Source: Saccoglossus kowalevskii
Taxonomy: Eukaryota > Hemichordata > Enteropneusta > Harrimaniidae
Length of the DNA: 22,235 bases
NCBI RefSeq assembly: GCF_000003605.2
Contig: NW_003108644.1
Coordinates: 1-22,235 of the forward strand
Direction of reading: 5' to 3'
Shown here: positions 11,242-22,087 of the stretch, in pieces
Position numbering within the stretch: the first letter of the stretch is position 1
Layout of the letters: each line of letters starts with the position of its first letter
The notes under the pieces: generated by a model
The model's input: only the letters and a program-made list of their open reading frames with translations
Database searches by the model: none
What the model was told of the DNA's origin: nothing
Translations under genes and position numbers: made by a program

Positions 11242-12073
11242 GCTTCAGTCATAGCGCTGTAGTGTAGGAGAAATGAACTTGCTGCATTCATAGCGCTGTA
11301 GTGTAGGAGAAATGAACTTGCTGCATTCATAGTGCTGTAGTGTAGGAGAAATGAACTTGCTGCAATCATAGTGCTGTAGTGTAGGAGAAATGAACTTGCT
11401 GCAATCATAGCGCTGTAGTGTAGGAGAAATGAACTTGCTGCAATCATAGTGCTGTAGTGTAGGAGAAATGAACTTGCTGCAATCATAGTGCTGTAGTGTA
11501 GGAGAAATGAACGTGCTGCAATCATAGCGCTGTAGTGTAGGAGAAATGAACTTGCTGCAATCATAGCGCTGTAGTGTAGGAGAAATGAACTTGCTGCAAT
11601 CATAGTGCTGTAGTGTAGGAGAAATGAACTTGCTGCAATCATAGTGCTGTAGTGTAGGAGAAATGAACGTGCTGCAATCATAGCGCTGTAGTGTAGGAGA
11701 AATGAACTTGCTGCAATCATAGCGCTGTAGTGTAGGAGAAATGAACTTGCTGCAATCATAGCGCTGTAGTGTAGGAGAAATGAACTTGCTCCAATCATAG
11801 CGCTGTAGTGTAGGAGAAATGAACTTGCTGCAATCATAGTGCTGTAGTGTAGGAGAAATGAACTTGCTGCAATCATAGTGCTGTAGTGTAGGAGAAATGA
11901 ACTTGCTGCAATCATAGTGCTGTAGTGTAGGAGAAATGAACTTGCTGCAATCATAGTGCTGTAGTGTAGGAGAAATGAACTTGCTGCAATCATAGCGCTG
12001 TAGTGTAGGAGAAATGAACTTGCTGCAATCATAGTGCTGTAGTGTAGGAGAAATGAACTTGCTGCAATCATAG

Positions 12074-12120
12074 TGCCGCAGCAGTGACGGTAATTATAGA
12101 CTTGATTGCTGCATTCATAG
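12074..12120. repeat. Divergent 47-bp unit inside the array
   Basis: Carries TGCCGCAGCAGTGACGG and then TAATTATAGACTTGATTGC. It is followed by a CA-type unit (CATAGCACTG) whose 3' part has GCTCCAATC. The same three-part signature occurs at the three later divergent units. Confidence 0.9.
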
Positions 12121-12315
12121 CACTGTAGTGTAGGAGAAATGAACTTGCTCCAATCATAGCGCTGTAGTGTAGGAGAAATGAACTTGCTGCAATCATAGCG
12201 CTGTAGTGTAGGAGAAATGAACTTGCTGCATTCATAGCGCTGTAGTGTAGGAGAAATGAACTTGCTGCAATCATAGTGCTGTAGTGTAGGAGAAATGAAC
12301 TTGCTGCAATCATAG

Positions 12316-12362
12316 TGCCGCAGCAGTGACGGTAATTATAGACTTGATTGCTGCATTCATAG
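12316..12362. repeat. Divergent 47-bp unit inside the array
   Basis: Same sequence as the unit at 12074 and exactly 242 bp after it (47 + 5 x 39). It is again followed by the CA-type, GCTCCA unit. Confidence 0.9.
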
Positions 12363-15300
12363 CACTGTAGTGTAGGAGAAATGAACTTGCTCCAATCATA
12401 GCGCTGTAGTGTAGGAGAAATGAACTTGCTGCATTCATAGCGCTGTAGTGTAGGAGAAATGAACTTGCTGCATTCATAGTGCTGTAGTGTAGGAGAAATG
12501 AACTTGCTGCAATCATAGCGCTGTAGTGTAGGAGAAATGAACTTGCTGCAATCATAGCGCTGTAGTGTAGGAGAAATGAACTTGCTGCAATCATAGTGCT
12601 GTAGTGTAGGAGAAATGAACTTGCTGCAATCATAGTGCTGTAGTGTAGGAGAAATGAACTTGCTGCATTCATAGTGCTGTAGTGTAGGAGAAATGAACTT
12701 GCTGCATTCATAGTGCTGTAGTGTAGGAGAAATGAACTTGCTGCAATCATAGCGCTGTAGTGTAGGCGAAATGAACTTGCTGCATTCATAGCGCTGTAGT
12801 GTAGGAGAAATGAACTTGCTGCAATCATAGTGCTGTAGTGTAGGAGAAATGAACTTGCTGCATTCATAGCGCTGTAGTGTAGGAGAAATGAACTTGCTGC
12901 AATCATAGTGCTGTAGTGTAGGAGAAATGAACTTGCTGCAATCATAGTGCTGTAGTGTAGGAGAAATGAACTTGCTGCAATCATAGCGCTGTAGTGTAGG
13001 AGAAATGAACGTGCTGCAATCATAGTGCTGTAGTGTAGGAGAAATGAACTTGCTGCAATCATAGTGCTGTAGTGTAGGAGAAATGAACTTGCTGCAATCA
13101 TAGCGCTGTAGTGTAGGAGAAATGAACTTGCTGCAATCATAGCGCTGTAGTGTAGGAGAAATGACTTGCTGCATTCATAGCGCTGTAGTGTAGGAGAAAT
13201 GAACTTGCTGCAATCATAGTGCTGTAGTGTAGGAGAAATGAACTTGCTGCAATCATAGCGCTGTGGTGTAGGAGAAATGAACTTGCTGCAATCATAGCGC
13301 TGTAGTGTAGGAGAAATGAACTTGCTGCAATCATAGCGCTGTAGTGTAGGAGAAATGAACTTGCTGCAATCATAGCGCTGTAGTGTAGGAGAAATGAACT
13401 TGCTGCAATCATAGTGCTGTAGTGTAGGAGAAATGAACTTGCTGCAATCATAGCGCTGTAGTGTAGGAGAAATGAACTTGCTGCAATCATAGCGCTGTAG
13501 TGTAGGAGAAATGAACTTGCTGCAATCATAGCGCTGTAGTGTAGGAGAAATGAACTTGCTGCAATCATAGCGCTGTAGTGTAGGAGAAATGAACTTGCTG
13601 CAATCATAGTGCTGTAGTGTAGGAGAAATGAACTTGCTGCAATCATAGCGCTGTAGTGTAGGAGAAATGAACTTGCTGCAATCATAGCGCTGTAGTGTAG
13701 GAGAAATGAACTTGCTGCATTCATAGTGCTGTAGTGTAGGAGAAATGAACTTGCTGCAATCATAGTGCTGTAGTGTAGGAGAAATGAACTTGCTGCATTC
13801 ATAGCGCTGTAGTGTAGGAGAAATGAACTTGCTGCAATCATAGTGCTGTAGTGTAGGAGAAATGAACTTGCTGCAATCATAGTGCTGTAGTGTAGGAGAA
13901 ATGAACTTGCTGCATTCATAGTGCTGTAGTGTAGGAGAAATGAACTTGCTGCAATCATAGCGCTGTAGTGTAGGTGAAATGAACTTGCTGCATTCATAGT
14001 GCTGTAGTGTAGGAGAAATGAACTTGCTGCAATCATAGTGCTGTAGTGTAGGAGAAATGAACTTGCTGCATTCATAGCGCTGTAGTGTAGGAGAAATGAA
14101 CTTGCTGCATTCATAGCGCTGTAGTGTAGGAGAAATGAACTTGCTGCAATCATAGCGCTGTAGTGTAGGAGAAATGAACTTGCTGCAATCATAGCGCTGT
14201 AGTGTAGGAGAAATGAACTTGCTGCAATCATAGCGCTGTAGTGTAGGAGAAATGAACTTGCTGCAATCATAGCGCTGTAGTGTAGGAGAAATGAACTTGC
14301 TGCAATCATAGCGCTGTAGTGTAGGAGAAATGAAATTGCTGCAATCATAGCGCTGTAGTGTAGGAGAAATGAACTTGCTGCAATCATAGCGCTGTAGTGT
14401 AGGAGAAATGAACTTGCTGCAATCATAGCGCTGTAGTGTAGGAGAAATGAACTTGCTGCAATCATAGTGCTGTAGTGTAGGAGAAATGAACGTGCTGCAA
14501 TCATAGCGCTGTAGTGTAGGAGAAATGAACTTGCTGCAATCATAGTGCTGTAGTGTAGGAGAAATGAACTTGCTGCAATCATAGCGCTGTAGTGTAGGAG
14601 AAATGAACTTGCTGCAATCATAGTGCTGTAGTGTAGGAGAAATGAACTTGCTGCAATCATAGTGCTGTAGTGTAGGAGAAATGAACGTGCTGCAATCATA
14701 GTGCTGTAGTGTAGGAGAAATGAACTTGCTGCAATCATAGCGCTGTAGTGTAGGAGAAATGAACTTGCTGCATTCATAGTGCTGTAGTGTAGGAGAAATG
14801 AACTTGCTGCAATCATAGTGCTGTAGTGTAGGAGAAATGAACTTGCTGCAATCATAGTGCTGTAGTGTAGGAGAAATGAACTTGCTGCAATCATAGCGCT
14901 GTAGTGTAGGAGAAATGAACTTGCTGCAATCATAGTGCTGTAGTGTAGGAGAAATGAACTTGCTGCAATCATAGTGCTGTAGTGTAGGAGAAATGAACTT
15001 GCTGCATTCATAGTGCTGTAGTGTAGGAGAAATGAACTTGCTGCAATCATAGTGCTGTAGTGTAGGAGAAATGAACTTGCTGCAATCATAGTGCTGTAGT
15101 GTAGGAGAAATGAACTTGCTGCAATCATAGCGCTGTAGTGTAGGAGAAATGAACTTGCTGCAATCATAGTGCTGTAGTGTAGGAGAAATGAACTTGCTGC
15201 AATCATAGTGCTGTAGTGTAGGAGAAATGAACGTGCTGCAATCATAGCGCTGTAGTGTAGGAGAAATGAACTTGCTGCAATCATAGCGCTGTAGTGTAGG

Positions 15301-18211
15301 AGAAATGAACTTGCTGCAATCATAGCGCTGTAGTGTAGGAGAAATGAACTTGCTCCAATCATAGCGCTGTAGTGTAGGAGAAATGAACTTGCTGCAATCA
15401 TAGCGCTGTAGTGTAGGAGAAATGAACTTGCTGCAATCATAGCGCTGTAGTGTAGGAGAAATGAACTTGCTGCAATCATAGCGCTGTAGTGTAGGAGAAA
15501 TGAACTTGCTGCAATCATAGTGCTGTAGTGTAGGAGAAATGAACTTGCTCCAATCATAGTGCTGTAGTGTAGGAGAAATGAACTTGCTCCAATCATAGCG
15601 CTGTAGTGTAGGAGAAATGAACTTGCTGCAATCATAGCGCTGTAGTGTAGGAGAAATGAACTTGCTGCAATCATAGCGCTGTAGTGTAGGAGAAATGAAC
15701 TTGCTGCAATCATAGCGCTGTAGTGTAGGAGAAATGAACGTGCTGCAATCATAGCGCTGTAGTGTAGGAGAAATGAACTTGCTGCAATCATAGTGCTGTA
15801 GTGTAGGAGAAATGAACTTGCTGCAATCATAGTGCTGTAGTGTAGGAGAAATGAACTTGCTGCAATCATAGCGCTGTAGTGTAGGAGAAATGAACTTGCT
15901 GCAATCATAGCGCTGTAGTGTAGGAGAAATGAACTTGCTGCAATCATAGCGCTGTAGTGTAGGAGAAATGAACTTGCTGCAATCATAGTGCTGTAGTGTA
16001 GGAGAAATGAACTTGCTGCAATCATAGCGCTGTAGTGTAGGAGAAATGAACTTGCTGCAATCATAGCGCTGTAGTGTAGGAGAAATGAACTTGCTGCAAT
16101 CATAGCGCTGTAGTGTAGGAGAAATGAACTTGCTGCAATCATAGCGCTGTAGTGTAGGAGAAATGAACTTGCTGCAATCATAGTGCTGTAGTGTAGGAGA
16201 AATGAACGTGCTGCAATCATAGCGCTGTAGTGTAGGAGAAATGAACTTGCTGCAATCATAGTGCTGTAGTGTAGGAGAAATGAACTTGCTGCAATCATAG
16301 CGCTGTAGTGTAGGAGAAATGAACTTGCTGCAATCATAGTGCTGTAGTGTAGGAGAAATGAACGTGCTGCAATCATAGCGCTGTAGTGTAGGAGAAATGA
16401 ACTTGCTGCAATCATAGCGCTGTAGTGTAGGAGAAATGAACTTGCTGCATTCATAGTGCTGTAGTGTAGGAGAAATGAACTTGCTGCAATCATAGTGCTG
16501 TAGTGTAGGAGAAATGAACTTGCTGCAATCATAGCGCTGTAGTGTAGGAGAAATGAACTTGCTGCAATCATAGTGCTGTAGTGTAGGAGAAATGAACTTG
16601 CTGCAATCATAGCGCTGTAGTGTAGGAGAAATGAACTTGCTGCAATCATAGCGCTGTAGTGTAGGAGAAATGAACTTGCTGCAATCATAGTGCTGTAGTG
16701 TAGGAGAAATGAACTTGCTGCAATCATAGTGCTGTAGTGTAGGAGAAATGAACTTGCTGCATTCATAGTGCTGTAGTGTAGGAGAAATGAACTTGCTGCA
16801 ATCATAGTGCTGTAGTGTAGGAGAAATGAACTTGCTGCAATCATAGTGCTGTAGTGTAGGAGAAATGAACTTGCTGCAATCATAGCGCTGTAGTGTAGGA
16901 GAAATGAACTTGCTGCAATCATAGTGCTGTAGTGTAGGAGAAATGAACTTGCTGCAATCATAGTGCTGTAGTGTAGGAGAAATGAACGTGCTGCAATCAT
17001 AGCGCTGTAGTGTAGGAGAAATGAACTTGCTGCAATCATAGTGCTGTAGTGTAGGAGAAATGAACGTGCTGCAATCATAGCGCTGTAGTGTAGGAGAAAT
17101 GAACTTGCTGCAATCATAGCGCTGTAGTGTAGGAGAAATGAACTTGCTGCAATCATAGTGCTGTAGTGTAGGAGAAATGAACTTGCTGCAATCATAGCGC
17201 TGTAGTGTAGGAGAAATGAACTTGCTGCAATCATAGTGCTGTAGTGTAGGAGAAATGAACTTGCTGCAATCATAGTGCTGTAGTGTAGGAGAAATGAACT
17301 TGCTGCATTCATAGTGCTGTAGTGTAGGAGAAATGGACTTGCTGCAATCATAGTGCTGTAGTGTAGGAGAAATGAACTTGCTGCAATCATAGTGCTGTAG
17401 TGTAGGAGAAATGAACTTGCTGCAATCATAGCGCTGTAGTGTAGGAGAAATGAACTTGCTGCAATCATAGTGCTGTAGTGTAGGAGAAATGAACTTGCTG
17501 CAATCATAGTGCTGTAGTGTAGGAGAAATGAACGTGCTGCAATCATAGCGCTGTAGTGTAGGAGAAATGAACTTGCTGCAATCATAGCGCTGTAGTGTAG
17601 GAGAAATGAACTTGCTGCAATCATAGTGCTGTAGTGTAGGAGAAATGAACTTGCTGCAATCATAGTGCTGTAGTGTAGGAGAAATGAACGTGCTGCAATC
17701 ATAGCGCTGTAGTGTAGGAGAAATGAACTTGCTGCAATCATAGTGCTGTAGTGTAGGAGAAATGAACTTGCTGCAATCATAGTGCTGTAGTGTAGGAGAA
17801 ATGAACTTGCTGCAATCATAGTGCTGTAGTGTAGGAGAAATGAACTTGCTGCAATCATAGCGCTGTAGTGTAGGAGAAATGAACTTGCTGCAATCATAGC
17901 GCTGTAGTGTAGGAGAAATGAACTTGCTGCATTCATAGCGCTGCAGTGTAGGAGAAATGAACTTGCTGCATTCATAGCACTGTAGTGTAGGAGAAATGAA
18001 CTTGCTCCAATCATAGCGCTGTAGTGTAGGAGAAATGAACTTGCTCCAATCATAGCGCTGTAGTGTAGGAGAAATGAACTTGCTGCATTCATAGCGCTGT
18101 AGTGTAGGAGAAATGAACTTGCTGCAATCATAGCGCTGTAGTGTAGGAGAAATGAACTTGCTGCAATCATAGTGCTGTAGTGTAGGAGAAATGAACTTGC
18201 TGCAATCATAG

Positions 18212-18258
18212 TGCCGCAGCAGTGACGGTAATTATAGACTTGATTGCTGCATTCATAG
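18212..18258. repeat. Divergent 47-bp unit inside the array
   Basis: Same TGCCGCAGCAGTGACGG form as at 12074, followed by the CA-type and GCTCCA signature and then by GCATTC units. Confidence 0.9.
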
Positions 18259-18671
18259 CACTGTAGTGTAGGAGAAATGAACTTGCTCCAATCATAGCGC
18301 TGTAGTGTAGGAGAAATGAACTTGCTGCATTCATAGCGCTGTAGTGTAGGAGAAATGAACTTGCTGCATTCATAGCGCTGTAGTGTAGGAGAAATGAACG
18401 TGCTGCAATCATAGTGCTGTAGTGTAGGAGAAATGAACTTGCTGCATTCATAGCGCTGTAGTGTAGGAGAAATGAACGTGCTGCAATCATAGTGCTGTAG
18501 TGTAGGAGAAATGAACTTGCTCCAATCATAGCGCTGTAGTGTAGGAGAAATGAACTTGCTGCAATCATAGCGCTGTAGTGTAGGAGAAATGAACTTGCTG
18601 CAATCATAGTGCTGTAGTGTATGGAGAAATGAACTTGCTGCATTCATAGTGCTGTAGTGTAGGAGAAATGA

Positions 18672-19839
18672 ACCTGCTGCAATCATAGCGCTGTAGTGTA
18701 GGAGAAATGAACTTGCTGCAATCATAGTGCTGTAGTGTAGGAGAAATGAACTTGCTGCAATCATAGTGCTGTAGTGTAGGAGAAATGAACTTGCTGCATT
18801 CATAGTGCTGTAGTGTAGGAGAAATGAACTTGCTGCAATCATAGTGCTGTAGTGTAGGAGAAATGAACTTGCTGCAATCATAGTGCTGTAGTGTAGGAGA
18901 AATGAACTTGCTGCAATCATAGCGCTGTAGTGTAGGAGAAATGAACTTGCTGCAATCATAGTGCTGTAGTGTAGGAGAAATGAACTTGCTGCAATCATAG
19001 TGCTGTGGTGTAGGAGAAATGAACGTGCTGCAATCATAGCGCTGTAGTGTAGGAGAAATGAACTTGCTGCAATCATAGCGCTGTAGTGTAGGAGAAATGA
19101 ACTTGCTGCAATCATAGCGCTGTAGTGTAGGAGAAATGAACTTGCTCCAATCATAGCGCTGTAGTGTAGGAGAAATGAACTTGCTGCATTCATAGCGCTG
19201 TAGTGTAGGAGAAATGAACTTGCTCCAATCATAGCGCTGTAGTGTAGGAGAAATGAACTTGCTGCAATCATAGCGCTGTAGTGTAGGAGAAATGAACTTG
19301 CTGCAATCATAGTGCTGTAGTGTAGGAGAAATGAACTTGCTGCAATCATAGCGCTGTAGTGTAGGAGAAATGAACTTGCTGCAATCATAGCGCTGTAGTG
19401 TAGGAGAAATGAACTTGCTGCAATCATAGCGCTGTAGTGTAGGAGAAATGAACTTGCTGCAATCATAGCGCTGTAGTGTAGGAGAAATGAACTTGCTGCA
19501 ATCATAGTGCTGTAGTGTAGGGGAAATGAACGTGCTGCAACCATAGCGCTGTAGTGTAGGAGAAATGAACTTGCTGCAATCATAGTGCTGTAGTGTAGGA
19601 GAAATGAACGTGCTGCAATCATAGCGCTGTAGTGTAGGAGAAATGAACTTGCTGCAATCATAGCGCTGTAGTGTAGGAGAGATGAACTTGCTGCATTCAT
19701 AGTGCTGTAGTGTAGGAGAAATGAACTTGCTGCAATCATAGTGCTGTAGTGTAGGAGAAATGAACTTGCTGCAATCATAGTGCTGTAGTGTAGGAGAAAT
19801 GAACTTGCTGCAATCATAGCGCTGTAGTGTAGGAGAAAT
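18672..19839. repeat. Duplicated block, right copy (partner 4101-5266)
   Basis: Carries the same four uncommon variants in the same order as 4101-5266. It has an extra GCATTC unit between two GCTCCA units where the left copy has the 37-bp unit. Confidence 0.85.
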
Positions 19840-21379
19840 TAACTTGCTGCAATCATAGTGCTGTAGTGTAGGAGAAATGAACTTGCTGCAATCATAGTGC
19901 TGTAGTGTAGGAGAAATGAACTTGCTGCATTCATAGTGCTGTAGTGTAGGAGAAATGAACTTGCTGCAATCATAGTGCTGTAGTGTAGGAGAAATGAACT
20001 TGCTGCAATCATAGTGCTGTAGTGTAGGAGAAATGAACTTGCTGCAATCATAGCGCTGTAGTGTAGGAGAAATGAACTTGCTGCAATCATAGTGCTGTAG
20101 TGTAGGAGAAATGAACTTGCTGCAATCATAGTGCTGTAGTGTAGGAGAAATGAACGTGCTGCAATCATAGCGCTGTAGTGTAGGAGAAATGAACTTGCTG
20201 CAATCATAGCGCTGTAGTGTAGGAGAAATGAACTTGCTGCAATCATAGCGCTGTAGTGTAGGAGAAATGAACTTGCTCCAATCATAGCGCTGTAGTGTAG
20301 GAGAAATGAACTTGCTGCAATCATAGCGCTGTAGTGTAGGAGAAATGAACTTGCTGCAATCATAGCGCTGTAGTGTAGGAGAAATGAACTTGCTGCAATC
20401 ATAGTGCTGTAGTGTAGGAGAAATGAACGTGCTGCAATCATAGCGCTGTAGTGTAGGAGAAATGAACTTGCTGCAATCATAGCGCTGTAGTGTAGGAGAA
20501 ATGAACTTGCTGCATTCATAGTGCTGTAGTGTAGGAGAAATGAACTTGCTGCAATCATAGTGCTGTAGTGTAGGAGAAATGAACTTGCTGCAATCATAGT
20601 GCTGTAGTGTAGGAGAAATGAACTTGCTGCAATCATAGCGCTGTAGTGTAGGAGAAATGAACTTGCTGCAATCATAGTGCTGTAGTGTAGGAGAAATGAA
20701 CTTGCTGCAATCATAGTGCTGTAGTGTAGGAGAAATGAACTTGCTGCAATCATAGTGCTGTAGTGTAGGAGAAATGAACTTGCTGCAATCATAGCGCTGT
20801 AGTGTAGGAGAAATGAACTTGCTGCAATCATAGTGCTGTAGTGTAGGAGAAATGAACTTGCTGCAATCATAGTGCTGTAGTGTAGGAGAAATGAACGTGC
20901 TGCAATCATAGCGCTGTAGTGTAGGAGAAATGAACTTGCTGCAATCATAGTGCTGTAGTGTAGGAGAAATGAACTTGCTGCAATCATAGTGCTGTAGTGT
21001 AGGAGAAATGAACTTGCTGCAATCATAGTGCTGTAGTGTAGGAGAAATGAACTTGCTGCAATCATAGCGCTGTAGTGTAGGAGAAATGAACTTGCTGCAA
21101 TCATAGCGCTGTAGTGTAGGAGAAATGAACTTGCTGCATTCATAGCGCTGTAGTGTAGGAGAAATGAACTTGCTGCATTCATAGCACTGTAGTGTAGGAG
21201 AAATGAACTTGCTCCAATCATAGCGCTGTAGTGTAGGAGAAATGAACTTGCTGCAATCATAGCGCTGTAGTGTAGGAGAAATGAACTTGCTGCATTCATA
21301 GCGCTGTAGTGTAGGAGAAATGAACTTGCTGCAATCATAGTGCTGTAGTGTAGGAGAAATGAACTTGCTGCAATCATAG

Positions 21380-21426
21380 TGCCGCAGCAGTGACGGTAAT
21401 TATAGACTTGATTGCTGCATTCATAG
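21380..21426. repeat. Divergent 47-bp unit inside the array
   Basis: Same form as at 12074 and 18212. The five units before it have the same variant order as the five units between 12120 and 12316, so the unit travels with its neighbours as a higher-order block. Confidence 0.9.
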
Positions 21427-22050
21427 CACTGTAGTGTAGGAGAAATGAACTTGCTCCAATCATAGCGCTGTAGTGTAGGAGAAATGAACTTGCTGCATTC
21501 ATAGCGCTGTAGTGTAGGAGAAATGAACTTGCTGCATTCATAGCGCTGTAGTGTAGGAGAAATGAACGTGCTGCAATCATAGTGCTGTAGTGTAGGAGAA
21601 ATGAACTTGCTGCAATCATAGTGCTGTAGTGTAGGAGAAATGAACTTGCTGCAATCATAGCGCTGTAGTGTAGGAGAAATGAACTTGCTGCAATCATAGC
21701 GCTGTAGTGTAGGAGAAATGAACTTGCTGCAATCATAGCGCTGTAGTGTAGGAGAAATGAACTTGCTGCAATCATAGTGCTGTAGTGTAGGAGAAATGAA
21801 CTTGCTGCAATCATAGCGCTGTAGTGTAGGAGAAATGAACTTGCTGCAATCATAGCGCTGTAGTGTAGGAGAAATGAACTTGCTGCAATCATAGCGCTGT
21901 AGTGTAGGAGAAATGAACTTGCTGCAATCATAGCGCTGTAGTGTAGGAGAAATGAACTTGCTGCAATCATAGTGCTGTAGTGTAGGAGAAATGAACGTGC
22001 TGCAATCATAGCGCTGTAGTGTAGGAGAAATGAACTTGCTGCAATCATAG

Positions 22051-22087
22051 TGCTGTAGTGTAGGAGAAATGAACTTGCTGCAATCAG
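22051..22087. repeat. 37-bp short unit, copy of the one at 3730
   Basis: Reads GCAATCAGCGCTG, in the same order of neighbouring variants as around 3730, at an offset of 18,321 bp. Confidence 0.9.
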
